Shown: positions 32,985 through 46,390 of the stretch, in pieces
Layout: every line of letters starts with the position of its first letter
Position numbering within the stretch: position 1 is the stretch's first letter
Assembly (NCBI GenBank): GCA_028713675.1
Contig: JAQTNV010000001.1
Span: forward strand, 124,001-188,000
Length of the DNA stretch: 64,000 nucleotides
Direction: 5' to 3'
Origin: a bacterium
GTDB taxonomy: Bacteria; Desulfobacterota; JAPLJL01
Made by a program: the position numbers and the translations under genes
Notes under the pieces: model-generated
Told to the model about the DNA's origin: nothing
Databases searched by the model: none
The model's input: only the letters and a program-made list of their open reading frames with translations

Positions 32985-34121
32985 GTGGACCCATATTTCA
33001 GCAAAGAACATTACATTTTTCGAGAGCAAATCAGGCGCTTTTGCGAAACGGAACTCGCGCCGCTCGTCGAGGAAGCCGAGGAGAAACAATTGTTTCCCAA
33101 ACAACTGTTCAAGAAAATGGGTGAGCTGGGTTATCTGTGCGTTCGTTACCCGGAGGAATACGGCGGAGCGGGCGTGGATAAAATCTCGGAGGTGATCCTG
33201 CGAGAGGAGATGTCGCGGATCTGCCAGGGATTTGCCACATCATGGTCGGGGCACAGCCACCTCGCCACCTACCCGATTTTCCGGGCGGGAACCCCCGAGC
33301 AAAAACAGAAATATCTGATTCCGGCGATCAAGGGCGACATTATCGGCGCCTTCGCTCTCACCGAGCCGGACGCCGGTTCGGATACGAAAAGCATCAAATC
33401 CTCTGCCGTCCGCGATGGGGATTTCTATGTCCTCAACGGCTCGAAAACATTCATCACCAACGCGCCGATCGCGGATTATTTCATGACCGCGTCTTACACC
33501 GACAAATCCAAGGGCTACCATGGGATCAGCCTTTTTATCGTTCCGAGCAATCTTCCGGGAATCACGGTCAGAAAACTTCATAAGGAAGGCGTCCGCTCGT
33601 CCGACACCGGCGAGATTTCCTTTGAGGATTGCCGCCTCCATAAAAGCCAGCTGGTCGGCACGGAGGAAGGAAATTTCGGGTTGATCATGGAAATGCTCAG
33701 CGAAAATCGAATCGGTGTGGCCGCCAACATGGTGGGAGTGGCTCAGGCGGCGTTCGAAGCGGCGTTGCAATATGCTCAGGAGCGGGTGCAGTTCGGACAG
33801 CCGATCGGGAAGTTTCAGGCGATCTCCCACAAAATAGCCGATATGGCCACCGGCATTCGGGGAGCGCGTCTGATGGTTTATTCCGCCGCGCTTCTCATCG
33901 ACCAAGGAAAACCCTGTCCGCTCGAGGCGTCCGAGTGCAAACTTTTCGCGTCCGAAACCGCCGTGTCGGTGGCGCGGGAAGCGATCCAAATTTTTGGCGG
34001 ATACGGGATCATGAGCGAATATCCCGTGTCCCGCTACCTGCGGGACGCGTTGGTTTACACCATCGGCGAAGGCACTTCGGAAATTCAACGAAACATCATC
34101 GCCAAGCAGCTCGGTTTATAA
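32985..34121 (+). CDS. Acyl-CoA dehydrogenase (first)
   Basis: The 378-residue protein starts at GTG after AAAGGATAA. It has the standard three-part fold: helical N terminus, a beta middle domain with FALTEPDAGSD and KTFITNAPIAD for FAD binding, and a C-terminal four-helix domain ending YTIGEGTSEIQRNIIAKQLGL. Glu362 in GEGTSE is the predicted catalytic base. It removes two hydrogens from an acyl-CoA and passes electrons to ETF. Substrate length and branching are not readable. It is separated from the regulator by 30 nt. Confidence 0.9.
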   Translation: MDPYFSKEHYIFREQIRRFCETELAPLVEEAEEKQLFPKQLFKKMGELGYLCVRYPEEYGGAGVDKISEVILREEMSRICQGFATSWSGHSHLATYPIFRAGTPEQKQKYLIPAIKGDIIGAFALTEPDAGSDTKSIKSSAVRDGDFYVLNGSKTFITNAPIADYFMTASYTDKSKGYHGISLFIVPSNLPGITVRKLHKEGVRSSDTGEISFEDCRLHKSQLVGTEEGNFGLIMEMLSENRIGVAANMVGVAQAAFEAALQYAQERVQFGQPIGKFQAISHKIADMATGIRGARLMVYSAALLIDQGKPCPLEASECKLFASETAVSVAREAIQIFGGYGIMSEYPVSRYLRDALVYTIGEGTSEIQRNIIAKQLGL

Positions 34122-34221
34122 GCAAAAAATAAAAGAGATGTGATGACCAAAGCGGGAAACCTGAAGGGACCCAGGATGGCTAATCACCATCCACGGAAAT
34201 AATCAGTTAGGAGGATTGATT

Positions 34222-35373
34222 ATGGATTTTACAATTCCGGAAGAAATTCGGATGATGTGCGAAACAATTAAACGTTTTGTGGAAGAGGACATCGACCCCA
34301 TTTGGCAAAAAATCGAAGAGGATGATGAAGTTCCCGAATATATTGTCCAGAAAATGCGCGAGTTGGGCATCTTCGGCATGTGTGTTCCCGAGGCGTACGG
34401 AGGCCTGGGGTTAGATACGCTGGGAGAATGCCTGATTTATGAAACGATCGGGAGAGCCAATACGTCAATTCGAACGCGATTCAGTACCAACAACGGCATC
34501 GGATCGCTCGGCATCCTTTATCACGGCACGGAAGCACAGAAAAAGAAATATTTGCCGGACATCGCCAGCGGCAAAAAGACGATCGCATTCGCTTTAACCG
34601 AACCGGGCGCGGGCTCCGATGCCTCCGCGATCAAAACCGTGGCGGAGCGGAAGGGAGACCATTTCGTAATCAACGGATCCAAGATGTTCATCACCAATGG
34701 CGCGATCGCGGATTTGGTGACGGTGATGGCGCTGACCGACCCTCAAAAGCGCGCCCGGGGTGGCATCACCGCCTTTATCGTCGAGAAAGGAACCCGTGGA
34801 TTCTCCGTGGGAAAACATGAAAAGAAAATGGGACTTCGCGGAAGCACCACGACGGAACTAAATTTCGAGGACTGCGAAGTTCCGGTTGAAAATGTAATCG
34901 GCGGCGAAGCGAGGATCGGTCAAGGGTTTAAAACGGCGATGAGGGTTTTGGATAAAGGCCGCCTGACGCTGGCGGCGGCTTCGGTCGGGATGGCTCAAAA
35001 AGCTCTCGAATTGGCCACTCAATATTCCAAGGATCGGGTGCAGTTCGGCCAGCCGATCTGCCAGTTCCAGCTCATCCAGGGGATGCTGGCGCAAATGGCG
35101 ACGGAAATATTCGCGGGCAGGCAGATGGTCTATCGAACCGCCTGGGAAAAAGATCAGGGTAAAGACGTAACGATGGAAGCGGCGATGTCCAAACTTTATT
35201 GCACCGAAATGTTGGGCCGAGTGGTGGATACGGCGCTGCAAATACACGGCGGAATGGGTTACATGAAAGAATTCGCCATCGAAAGAATGTATCGCGACGC
35301 CAGAGTCGTGCGGATTTACGAAGGCTCAAGTGAAATCCAGAAAATCGTCATCGCCAGGGAGTTACTCAAATGA
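34222..35373 (+). CDS. Acyl-CoA dehydrogenase (second)
   Basis: ATG 34222 is 8 nt after AGGAGG, giving 383 residues. Domain order is as in the first paralogue: FALTEPGAGSD and GSKMFITNGAIAD in the FAD domain, MGLRGSTTTELNFEDCEVP, then YEGSSEIQKIVIARELLK with predicted base Glu367. It diverges enough from the previous gene to act on a different intermediate of the same route. It closes the plus-strand operon. A strand switch follows. Confidence 0.9.
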   Translation: MDFTIPEEIRMMCETIKRFVEEDIDPIWQKIEEDDEVPEYIVQKMRELGIFGMCVPEAYGGLGLDTLGECLIYETIGRANTSIRTRFSTNNGIGSLGILYHGTEAQKKKYLPDIASGKKTIAFALTEPGAGSDASAIKTVAERKGDHFVINGSKMFITNGAIADLVTVMALTDPQKRARGGITAFIVEKGTRGFSVGKHEKKMGLRGSTTTELNFEDCEVPVENVIGGEARIGQGFKTAMRVLDKGRLTLAAASVGMAQKALELATQYSKDRVQFGQPICQFQLIQGMLAQMATEIFAGRQMVYRTAWEKDQGKDVTMEAAMSKLYCTEMLGRVVDTALQIHGGMGYMKEFAIERMYRDARVVRIYEGSSEIQKIVIARELLK

Positions 35374-35410
35374 GTTTTACCCTGGAACCCTCGAATCCTG
35401 AATCAGAGAG

Positions 35411-36103
35411 CTATTTTTTCGAAGCGAGAGTAACGAGCGCGTCCACCGCGACGGGATTGCCGTCCTTCCGGATGATCAGGGGGTTGATATCGATCTCGGC
35501 CACCTCGGGAAAATCCAGCCCGATCTGACCGATGGCTTTCAGGGCTTTCTTTAAAACCTCGCGGTTGGCCTTTTCCTCGCCCCGGAAGGGATCGAGGATT
35601 TTCTTGGCCTTGATTTCCTCGAGCATGTCGGCGGCGTCGTAATCCTCCAGGGGAGCGACCCGGAAAGCCACATCCTTCAGGATCTCGGTCATGATGCCGC
35701 CCAGGCCGAACATCACGCAGGGGCCGAACTGCGGGTCGCGGGTCAGGCCCACGATCAGTTCGCGCGCGCCCTTGACCATCTCCGCCACCAGGACCCCGTC
35801 GATTTCCTTCCCGGCATTTTTGGTGATTTCCGCGAAAGCCTGCTCCAGCTCTTTCTCGTCCCGGATGCCTACCTTGACCAGGTTCTTCTCGGTCTTGTGC
35901 ATCAGCGCCCAGGCGCAGGCCTTTAAAACCACCGGGTAACCGATCTTCTCGGCGGCCTTTTTGGCCTCCTTGAGATCCTTGGCCAGGATTTCCTTCGTCA
36001 CCGGGACGCCGAATGATTTCAGGAACTCCTTGGATTCGTATTCGGAAAGAGCCTTCTGCCCCTGTTTTAACGCCTTCGCGATCATTTCTTTTTCCCGTGC
36101 CAT
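35411..36103 (-). CDS. ADP-forming acyl-CoA synthetase, ATP-grasp beta subunit
   Basis: The 230-residue protein is an ATP-grasp subunit: SKEFLKSFGVPVTKE, YPVVLKACAWALMHKTE with the phosphate-transfer region, VLVAEMVKGARELIVGLTRDPQFGP, VMFGLGGIMTEI and VAEIDINPLII. In the family it works with an alpha subunit carrying the phosphohistidine to make ATP from acyl-CoA. No alpha subunit lies in this window, so the partner must be elsewhere. AAGGAGG precedes the start. It faces the operon at 26.6-35.4 kb tail to tail and could conserve energy from its acyl-CoA products. Confidence 0.85.
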   Translation of the reverse strand: MAREKEMIAKALKQGQKALSEYESKEFLKSFGVPVTKEILAKDLKEAKKAAEKIGYPVVLKACAWALMHKTEKNLVKVGIRDEKELEQAFAEITKNAGKEIDGVLVAEMVKGARELIVGLTRDPQFGPCVMFGLGGIMTEILKDVAFRVAPLEDYDAADMLEEIKAKKILDPFRGEEKANREVLKKALKAIGQIGLDFPEVAEIDINPLIIRKDGNPVAVDALVTLASKK

Positions 36104-36600
36104 TTTTTCCTCCTTAATCAGACCCCGTGAAGGAATTATATAAACTTACATTCCGGATGCAAGAGGAAGGCCTCAAGTGGACCGCCGACCGCAGTCAGCA
36201 GACCGCAGCCTACCCGAGCTGATAGCTCATGCCGGTGAGGGATGGTCGAGCCGTATAGCCAGCTTTTTCTTTTTTTTGGGGGGGAAGGTTTCGCTGCCGA
36301 ATTAGGTGTTGGGTGTTAGGTCATAGGTGATAGGTTTAAACCCAATACCATCACCCTCCCCTTCATCCCCTCCCCTCAAGGGAGGGGAAAATATTGTCGT
36401 TACTTTCTTTTAATAAGTTTTTAGCGCTTTGCCCTATGCCCTTTGCTCCCTGCGATTTCCCCCCCCGGGCTTCTTTAAAACCAAGAAAAGTCCCATTGCC
36501 GCCTGCTGCTTACTGTCTGCCGTTTATCCTTAATTCCGAGCGCTGAAAGCTGAAAAATGATATATAAATAAGGAAATAATAAATATAAATAAGGGGAGAA
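36104..36600. other. Repeat-bearing spacer
   Basis: About 500 bp without a supported gene. It contains GACCGCC-like direct repeats near 36180, a GGGTGTTAGGTCATAGGT segment near 36309 and a CCCCTCCCCTCAAGGGAGGG palindrome near 36366. The first two have close counterparts at 47.3-47.7 kb. Confidence 0.6.
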
Positions 36601-36621
36601 GGCCGAAGGGGGAGGAAAAAA

Positions 36622-37671
36622 ATGTCCCAGACCGGAAATCTGAAAATTTTTCTTCCGCTTTTATTCCTGTTCTTCATCCCGCTCCTGGTTTTCACCCCCG
36701 GGACGGCCCGGTCCGCGGAATACTGCACCGCGGTCAGGATCATCGACGGCGACACCCTCGAGGCCGATTGCGAGCGCCGCCTCGAAAAGATCCGCCTGAT
36801 CGGGGTGGACACGCCGGAGAGATACGGCCCGGAAAAGCCGGCCCAGTTCTTCTCCGAAGAGGCCGCGGATTTCACCCGGAAAATGGCCGAGGGCCGGCGG
36901 ATCCGGGTCGACTCCGACGCGGAAAAAGAGGACCGCTACGGCCGCCGCCTGGGTTATGTCTACCTCCCCGACGGGACCTTCCTGAACGCCGAGCTGGTCC
37001 GCCAGGGCTACGGGTTTGTCTTCCGGCGCTTCCCGTTCCGCTTCCTGGACGAATTCAGCCAGCTGGAGGCGGAGGCCCGGGAGAACCGCCGCGGCCTCTG
37101 GCAGGAAAACGGGCTGGCGGAATTCCGGTGGCTCCAGAAAAACGAGGCTGATTCCTTCCAGGTCTTCCCCGCCGCCGGGAATCTCTGGATGGTCCGCTAC
37201 CGGAAACTCCTGAAAACCCACCTGGACCAGAACGGGCTGGCGGCCGAGCTCCAGGAACTGCGGGTCAAGGCCCCGGAGCTGTCCCCCGGGGACCTCGAAA
37301 GCCACCTGCTTTCCCGGGGCTGGCGCCTCATCTCCGGGGAGGAGATAAAAACTCGGGCGGTTTCCTGGGAGGAGGCCGGCAGGTATGCCGGCAGCCTGGT
37401 TTCCGTCGAGGGAAAGATCGTCCTCGCCCACAACTCCGGAAAAGCGTGTTTTTTGAACTTCCATTCCAATTGGAAACGCTATTTCTCCGTGGTCATCTTC
37501 GCTTCCGATTTCCCCCGCTTCCCCTCCCCGCCGGAAAAAGCCTACCTCGGAAAGCAGGTCCGGGTGACCGGAATAGTCAAGGAATTCGAAGGCCGGCCGG
37601 AGATGGTGATCACCGGCCCGGAGCAGATCCAGATCCTGCCCGGCGCCGGGGAGTCCGCTCCTCGGAAATAG
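36622..37671 (+). CDS. Exported thermonuclease (SNase-like) with C-terminal OB-like domain
   Basis: The 349-residue protein has a signal peptide ending near TARSAEY. The nuclease fold follows: VRIIDGDTLEADC, IRLIGVDTPERYG with catalytic Arg and Glu, and DRYGRRLGYVYLPDG with the second Arg. Residues about 180-240 are a linker. Residues 245-340 look like an OB fold (AGSLVSVEGKIVLAHNS, LGKQVRVTGIVKEFEGRPEMVI), as in nucleic-acid-binding domains. It is the second SNase in the window and only distantly similar to the first. It is probably periplasmic or secreted and used for nucleic-acid scavenging or defence. Confidence 0.85.
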   Translation: MSQTGNLKIFLPLLFLFFIPLLVFTPGTARSAEYCTAVRIIDGDTLEADCERRLEKIRLIGVDTPERYGPEKPAQFFSEEAADFTRKMAEGRRIRVDSDAEKEDRYGRRLGYVYLPDGTFLNAELVRQGYGFVFRRFPFRFLDEFSQLEAEARENRRGLWQENGLAEFRWLQKNEADSFQVFPAAGNLWMVRYRKLLKTHLDQNGLAAELQELRVKAPELSPGDLESHLLSRGWRLISGEEIKTRAVSWEEAGRYAGSLVSVEGKIVLAHNSGKACFLNFHSNWKRYFSVVIFASDFPRFPSPPEKAYLGKQVRVTGIVKEFEGRPEMVITGPEQIQILPGAGESAPRK

Positions 37672-37675
37672 GCCC

Positions 37676-37753
37676 CTCGACTGAAAACCTTATTTCTCCC
37701 ACCGCTCTTCCTTAAATATAGAGGCGGGATCCCCGATTTTCAGTCGAGTTTTG
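37676..37753 (+). terminator. Long inverted repeat after the thermonuclease
   Basis: CTCGACTGAAAA (37676-37687) and TTTTCAGTCGAG (37737-37748) are perfect 12-bp arms with a GC-rich inner segment containing CGGGATCCCCG. Its right arm runs into TTTTG. It probably ends the thermonuclease transcript. Confidence 0.5.
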
Positions 37754-37879
37754 TTTTCGCCCACTATTATAAATTTTCAGTCCCGCTTCCGAGCCGAAAT
37801 CAACCCGAAGGGAAAAATATATATTTTTATTGATAATCGGTAAGTTACGGAACTATTTTTTCCGGAGCAAATTGGGGTC

Positions 37880-37909
37880 TTGACAGGACTTGATTGGCCA
37901 GTGTATACA
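37880..37909 (+). promoter_or_regulatory. Promoter with TGTATACA palindrome upstream of acs
   Basis: TTGACA (37880-37885) and TATACA (37904-37909) are 18 nt apart, a good sigma70 match. The -10 is embedded in the palindrome TGTATACA, so a repressor there would block transcription. It lies about 55 nt before the acs start and probably also drives the ATP synthase genes. Confidence 0.55.
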
Positions 37910-37962
37910 AAATGCGGAAAATTAACATGAATAAATAACCTTTTAAAAACCAAGGAGGAATC

Positions 37963-39939
37963 ATGGCGGACGAGAAAAAAGGCATGATGTCGATGATGGA
38001 CGAAAAGAGGAAATTTCCTCCCACGAAGGAAATGAGCGCTCAGGCTTACATCAAGAGCATGGACGAGTATAAAAAGCTTTGGAACGAGTCCAAAGACCAT
38101 CTCGAAGATTTCTGGGCCAAGCAGGCTGCACAGCTCGACTGGTTCAAGAAATGGGACAAGGTCCTGGTGGAAGATTTCGCCAAGGGCAAACATGAGTGGT
38201 TCGTGGGCGGCAAGCTCAACGTCTCCTACAACTGCCTGGACCGGCACCTCAAGACCGAGAACAAGAACAAGGCCGCCATCATCTGGGAAGGCGAGCCCCT
38301 GGGCGAGACCAAGACCTTCACCTACCAGCAGCTTTACAGCGAGGTCTGCAAGTTCGCCAACGTCCTCAAGAAGAAGGGCGTCAAGAAGGGCGACCGGGTC
38401 ACCATTTACCTCCCGATGATCCCCGAGCTCCCGATTTCCCTCCTGGCCTGCGCCCGGATCGGCGCCATCCACAGCGTGGTCTTCGGCGGCTTCTCGGCCG
38501 ACGCCCTGAAAGACCGGATCCTGGACTGCGGTTCCAAGTTCCTGATCTGCTGCGACGGCTACTACCGGAGCGGCAAGGTGGTCAACGCCAAGACCAACGC
38601 CGACACCGCCATGAACCAGTGCCCGGACGTGACCCAGGCCATCGTGGTCAAGCGCGCCGGCAACGAGGTGACGATGAAGGCGGGCCGGGACACCTGGTGG
38701 CACGAAGAGGTCAACGCCGACGGCATCACCGCGGTCTGCCCGGCCGAACAGCTGGACTCCGAGGATCCGCTTTTCATCCTTTACACCAGCGGCTCGACCG
38801 GCAAGCCCAAGGGCGTGCTCCACACCCAGGCCGGCTATCTCACCTACGTGCTCACCACCTTCAAATGGATCTTCGATTACAAGCCCATTGACACCTTCTG
38901 GTGCACCGCCGACATCGGCTGGGTCACCGGTCACAGCTATATCGTGTACGGCCCCCTGGCCGCCGGCGCCACCAGCCTGATGTTCGAGGGCGTGCCCACC
39001 TTCCCGAAGCCCGACCGCTTCTGGGAAATCGTGGAAAAGCACCGCGTGAACATCTTCTATACCGCCCCGACCGCCCTCCGCGCCCTGATGAGAGAAGGCG
39101 ACAAGTGGCCCAACGGCCGCGACCTTTCCTCCCTCAAGGTGCTCGGCACCGTGGGCGAGCCGATCAACCCCGAAGCCTGGATGTGGTACCACACCGTGAT
39201 CGGGAAGGAAAAGTGCCCGATCGTGGACACCTGGTGGCAGACCGAGACCGGCGGGATCCTGATCACCCCGCTGCCGGGCGCGATACCCACCAAGCCGGGC
39301 TGCGCCACCGTGCCCTTCCCCGGCGTCTTCCCGGAAATCTACCGCGAGGACGGCTCCAAGTGCGACGTCAACGAAGGCGGCTGGCTCGTGATCAAGCGGC
39401 CCTGGCCGGGACTGATGCGGCGGGTGTACGGCGATCCCGAGCGCTTCTTCAACACTTATTTCGTCAAGTTCCCTGGCGTTTACACCACCGGTGACGGCTG
39501 CCGCCAGGACGAGGACGGCTATTACTGGCTGATGGGCCGGATCGACGACGTCATCAACGTCTCCGGTCACCGCATCGGCACCGCCGAGGTGGAAAGCGCC
39601 CTGGTGTCCAATACCAAGGTGGCCGAGGCCGCGGTGGTCGGGATGCCCCACGACCTGAAGGGCCAGGGCATCTACGCCTTCGTCACCCTGAAGACCGGGA
39701 TCGAAAAGACCGAAGCTCTGAAAAAAGAGCTGGTCGCCCACGTGCGCAAGGAAATCGGCCCCATCGCCACCCCGGACAAGATCCAGTTCTCCGACGCCCT
39801 GCCCAAGACCCGGAGCGGCAAGATCATGCGCCGGATCCTGGTGAAGATCGCCGCCGGGGAGACCGGCAACCTGGGTGATACGAGCACCCTGGCCGATCCC
39901 AGCGTGGTCGACAGCCTGGTCAAGGAAAGAGTAAAGTAA
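37963..39939 (+). CDS. acs: Acetyl-CoA synthetase (AMP-forming)
   Basis: The 658-residue protein matches the family length. The adenylation motif [40 protein letters not shown] and the C-terminal [12 protein letters not shown], whose Lys is the catalytic and acetylation-regulated residue, are all present. It makes acetyl-CoA from acetate with ATP going to AMP. AAGGAGGAATC precedes ATG. Codon use is strongly biased to GC-ending codons, suggesting high expression. The next start (atpI) is only 18 nt away, so acs appears to head the ATP synthase transcription unit. Confidence 0.95.
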   Translation: MADEKKGMMSMMDEKRKFPPTKEMSAQAYIKSMDEYKKLWNESKDHLEDFWAKQAAQLDWFKKWDKVLVEDFAKGKHEWFVGGKLNVSYNCLDRHLKTENKNKAAIIWEGEPLGETKTFTYQQLYSEVCKFANVLKKKGVKKGDRVTIYLPMIPELPISLLACARIGAIHSVVFGGFSADALKDRILDCGSKFLICCDGYYRSGKVVNAKTNADTAMNQCPDVTQAIVVKRAGNEVTMKAGRDTWWHEEVNADGITAVCPAEQLDSEDPLFILYTSGSTGKPKGVLHTQAGYLTYVLTTFKWIFDYKPIDTFWCTADIGWVTGHSYIVYGPLAAGATSLMFEGVPTFPKPDRFWEIVEKHRVNIFYTAPTALRALMREGDKWPNGRDLSSLKVLGTVGEPINPEAWMWYHTVIGKEKCPIVDTWWQTETGGILITPLPGAIPTKPGCATVPFPGVFPEIYREDGSKCDVNEGGWLVIKRPWPGLMRRVYGDPERFFNTYFVKFPGVYTTGDGCRQDEDGYYWLMGRIDDVINVSGHRIGTAEVESALVSNTKVAEAAVVGMPHDLKGQGIYAFVTLKTGIEKTEALKKELVAHVRKEIGPIATPDKIQFSDALPKTRSGKIMRRILVKIAAGETGNLGDTSTLADPSVVDSLVKERVK

Positions 39940-39957
39940 AAACGAGGAGGACCACTC

Positions 39958-40230
39958 GTGATTAAGAAGGAATGGCCGCTGGCAATGCAGCTACTGGGGG
40001 TCGGGTTCTACGTGGCCTTCAGCATCGTGCTCCCCACCACGATCGGATTTTACCTGGATTCGCGGGGGGCGCACTCGATCCCGGTCTACACCCTGGGAGG
40101 GCTGGTGCTCGGCACCGTGGTCATGATCTTCGGGGTCTACAAGATGGTCCGCCCCTATCTCCAGGAAGCCAAGCGGGTCAACCAGGATAAGGAAAAAGCC
40201 AACTCTGAAAAAACGGAAAAGAAACCATGA
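39958..40230 (+). CDS. atpI: AtpI/AtpZ-like ATP synthase assembly protein
   Basis: The 90-residue protein starts at GTG with GGAGG upstream and has two membrane helices (MQLLGVGFYVAFSIVLPTTI and IPVYTLGGLVLGTVVMIFGV) and a charged tail. Small two-helix proteins at the head of atp operons help c-ring assembly or Mg transport. Its stop overlaps atpB by 4 nt. Confidence 0.8.
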   Translation: MIKKEWPLAMQLLGVGFYVAFSIVLPTTIGFYLDSRGAHSIPVYTLGGLVLGTVVMIFGVYKMVRPYLQEAKRVNQDKEKANSEKTEKKP

Positions 40231-41207
40231 CGGAAAAACCAAGTCATAAAAGCCCGTTAAAGCTCATCCTTATTATTGTCGTGGCCCTGGTGGGGATGTC
40301 GGCGGTCAGCTTTATCGGCGGGGGCGTGGGCAAGATAATTTTCGGCGGCGGAGCACAGCCGACCGGGATCTTCGCCATCCACGCTCCCAAGCCGGAGCTG
40401 CCCGCGGAACGGCCCTTCTGCCCCCCCGGGGAGGAAGGCGCGGCCGCGGGAAAGTGCAAATACTCCTTCTTCACCAACACCATGATCACGGCCTGGATCA
40501 GCATCGCTTTTCTCCTGTTCCTTTTCATCACCGCCACCCGCAAAATCCGGCTGATCCCCAAGGGCCTGCAGAACTTCGTGGAATTCTTCATCGAGTCGGC
40601 CCAGAACTTCATTGACGACACCGCCGGGAAGGAATACGGACGCAAGTTTTTCCCGGTCTGCGTCACCCTTTTCCTGTTCGTCCTGCTCAACGCCTGGTTC
40701 AGCCTGGTCCCCGGTTTCGAAACCATCAAGCTCAACCACATGCCCCTGCTCCGGAACGCCAACACCGATATCAACACCCCCATGATGCTCGCGGTGGTCT
40801 CCTTCTGCTTCGTGGAATACTGGGGCTTCCGGGCCAACGGGTTCCACTACCTGAAAAAATTCGTCAACTTCTCCCCCGCCCTGAACGGGATCAAGCAGGT
40901 CTTCTCCGGCCAGGTCAAGGCCGGGCTGGGCGCCTTCGGGATGGGACTGATCACCCTCTTTACCTGCTTTCTGGAAACCATCAGCGAGCTGGTGCGGCTG
41001 ATGAGTTTTACCTTCCGGCTTTTCGGCAACATGACCGCCGGGATGATCACCACCCTGGTCATTATGTATATCGTGCCCTGGGTGGTTCCCTCTATTTTTT
41101 ACGGTTTGGAAACATTCCTGGGTTTTGTCCAGGCCTTGATCTTCGGGGGCTTAACCCTGTGTTTCCTGGCCTTGGCGGTAACACCGCATGAGGAGGAATC
41201 TCACTAA
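40227..41207 (+). CDS. atpB: ATP synthase Fo subunit a
   Basis: The 326-residue membrane protein has an N-terminal membrane segment, then a periplasmic Pro/Gly-rich stretch (GEEGAAAGKC), and four or more further helices. The essential Arg lies in SFTFRLFGNMTAGM, and the last helix carries LIFGGLTLCFLALAV. It forms the proton half-channels against the c ring. The N-terminal region is longer than in E. coli. It overlaps atpI (ATGA). Confidence 0.95.
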   Translation: MTEKPSHKSPLKLILIIVVALVGMSAVSFIGGGVGKIIFGGGAQPTGIFAIHAPKPELPAERPFCPPGEEGAAAGKCKYSFFTNTMITAWISIAFLLFLFITATRKIRLIPKGLQNFVEFFIESAQNFIDDTAGKEYGRKFFPVCVTLFLFVLLNAWFSLVPGFETIKLNHMPLLRNANTDINTPMMLAVVSFCFVEYWGFRANGFHYLKKFVNFSPALNGIKQVFSGQVKAGLGAFGMGLITLFTCFLETISELVRLMSFTFRLFGNMTAGMITTLVIMYIVPWVVPSIFYGLETFLGFVQALIFGGLTLCFLALAVTPHEEESH

Positions 41208-41235
41208 CTTATTTTAAGGAAGGAGGAGTAAGCGT

Positions 41236-41478
41236 ATGGAAGCTGAAGTCGCCAAAGTATTCGCCAGGCTGATTGGAGCGGGATTAGCTATCGGGATGGG
41301 AGCCATCGGACCGGGAGTCGGGGTTGGCCTGATCGGGATGGGAGCCCTCAACGCGCTCGGCCGCAATCCGGAAGCCCGCGGACTGGTCATGACCAGCATG
41401 ATTCTGAGCATCGCTTTCGCCGAGGCGGTTTGTATCTACGCCTTGATCGTGGCAATTCTATTGATCTTCGTCGCATAA
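41236..41478 (+). CDS. atpE: ATP synthase Fo subunit c
   Basis: The 80-residue hairpin has helix 1 with AIGPGVGVGLIGMGALN, the polar loop GRNPEA and helix 2 with the ion-binding Glu in SIAFAEAVCIY. The Gln of sodium-type rings (GPGxGQG) is Val here and the residue after Glu is Ala, so proton coupling is predicted. A strong AAGGAGGAG site lies upstream. Confidence 0.95.
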   Translation: MEAEVAKVFARLIGAGLAIGMGAIGPGVGVGLIGMGALNALGRNPEARGLVMTSMILSIAFAEAVCIYALIVAILLIFVA

Positions 41479-41505
41479 GGCTTTTTAAAGAAAGGGAAGT
41501 GGACA

Positions 41506-42006
41506 GTGGAAGGGCTTGGATTAGATCTACCTACTTTTATCGGTCAGCTGATCAGTTTCCTGATTTTGCTGGGCCTGATTTCGGCTTTCGGCTTCAAGCC
41601 GATCCGGAAGATGCTCGACGAGCGGTCCAAACGGATCCAGGAAAGCATGGAGATGGCCGAGGCCACCAAGAAGGAATATGAGCAGGCCCAGGCCGAGGTC
41701 CAGAAGCGCCTCGCCCAGTCCCAGAAGCAGGGCGAAGCCCTGATCGTGCAGGCCCGGGAAATCGGGGAAAAGGTCAAGGAAGAGGCGAAATCCGGGGCGC
41801 GCGCGGAAGCCCAGGCCATTATCGAGAAAACCCAGGTGGAAATGAAGCGGGACCAGGACAAGATCATCGACAACCTGCGCCGGGAATTCGCGGGCATCGC
41901 CATCCTGGCGGCGGAGAAGGTGATCAAGGAAAGCCTGGACAAGCAGAAGCACCTGCGGCTGATCGAGGAAACCCTCGAGCAGAGTTCCCTGCTCCGGAAA
42001 CACTGA
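41506..42006 (+). CDS. atpF: ATP synthase Fo subunit b
   Basis: The 166-residue protein starts at GTG and has one N-terminal membrane helix (FIGQLISFLILLGLISAFGF), then a long charged coiled coil (MEMAEATKKEYEQAQAEVQK) forming the peripheral stalk. Only one b gene is present; many related bacteria carry paired b and b' genes. It lies between atpE and atpH with short gaps. Confidence 0.9.
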   Translation: MEGLGLDLPTFIGQLISFLILLGLISAFGFKPIRKMLDERSKRIQESMEMAEATKKEYEQAQAEVQKRLAQSQKQGEALIVQAREIGEKVKEEAKSGARAEAQAIIEKTQVEMKRDQDKIIDNLRREFAGIAILAAEKVIKESLDKQKHLRLIEETLEQSSLLRKH

Positions 42007-42020
42007 TCGCGGGCGGAACC

Positions 42021-42554
42021 ATGGCCAAAAAAGCTTCCGGCAAACGTTATGCCAAGGCGATTTTCGAGCTCGCCGTTGCGAAAGGCGAGCTGGAGCGCTG
42101 CCACTCCGATCTGAAAAAAGTCACGGCCGTTTTCCGGGAAGATAAATTCCTGAACGTCCTGGAGAACCCCAAATACACCTTCGCGGCCAAAAAGGAGGCG
42201 ATCCTGACCCAGCAGCTGGGGGATATCAGCCCCCTGGTGATGAGCCTGGCCTCCCTCCTGGTGGTCAAAGGCCGCCCCGCCTCGGCCCCCGCGATCCTGC
42301 AGGATTTCGAGGAACTGCTGGACCGGCAACGGGGGATCGAGCACGCCGAGTTCACCACCGCCTTCCCCATCTCGGAAGAGGAACAGAAGGTTTTCGCCCA
42401 GAAGCTGGGGAAGATCCTGGATCGCCAGGTGGTCATCGAAGCGCAGGTGGACCCGGGACTGATCGGCGGATTCCGGGCCAAAATCAACGACCTCTTGATT
42501 GACGGCAGCATTCGCCAAAAATTGGAAGCCCTGAAGAAAAATCTGGCCGATTAA
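42021..42554 (+). CDS. atpH: ATP synthase F1 subunit delta
   Basis: The 177-residue protein matches the OSCP/delta family: KRYAKAIFELAVAKGELE at the N terminus, ISPLVMSLASLLVVKGR in the middle and VDPGLIGGFRAKINDLLIDGSIRQKLEAL at the C-terminal beta domain. It links the peripheral stalk to the alpha3beta3 head. Position between atpF and atpA confirms it. Confidence 0.9.
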   Translation: MAKKASGKRYAKAIFELAVAKGELERCHSDLKKVTAVFREDKFLNVLENPKYTFAAKKEAILTQQLGDISPLVMSLASLLVVKGRPASAPAILQDFEELLDRQRGIEHAEFTTAFPISEEEQKVFAQKLGKILDRQVVIEAQVDPGLIGGFRAKINDLLIDGSIRQKLEALKKNLAD

Positions 42555-42597
42555 TATTTCGGTCCGGCAGTAAATTTATTTTTACCAGGAGAGCGAG

Positions 42598-46388
<3,791 letters not shown>

Positions 46389-46390
46389 GA

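Noticed and set aside
37777-39741. A 654-codon open frame antisense to acetyl-CoA synthetase
   Set aside because: It is rich in Gly/His/Val/Asp with no domain, as expected from the reverse of a GC-rich gene. The plus-strand acs is unambiguous.
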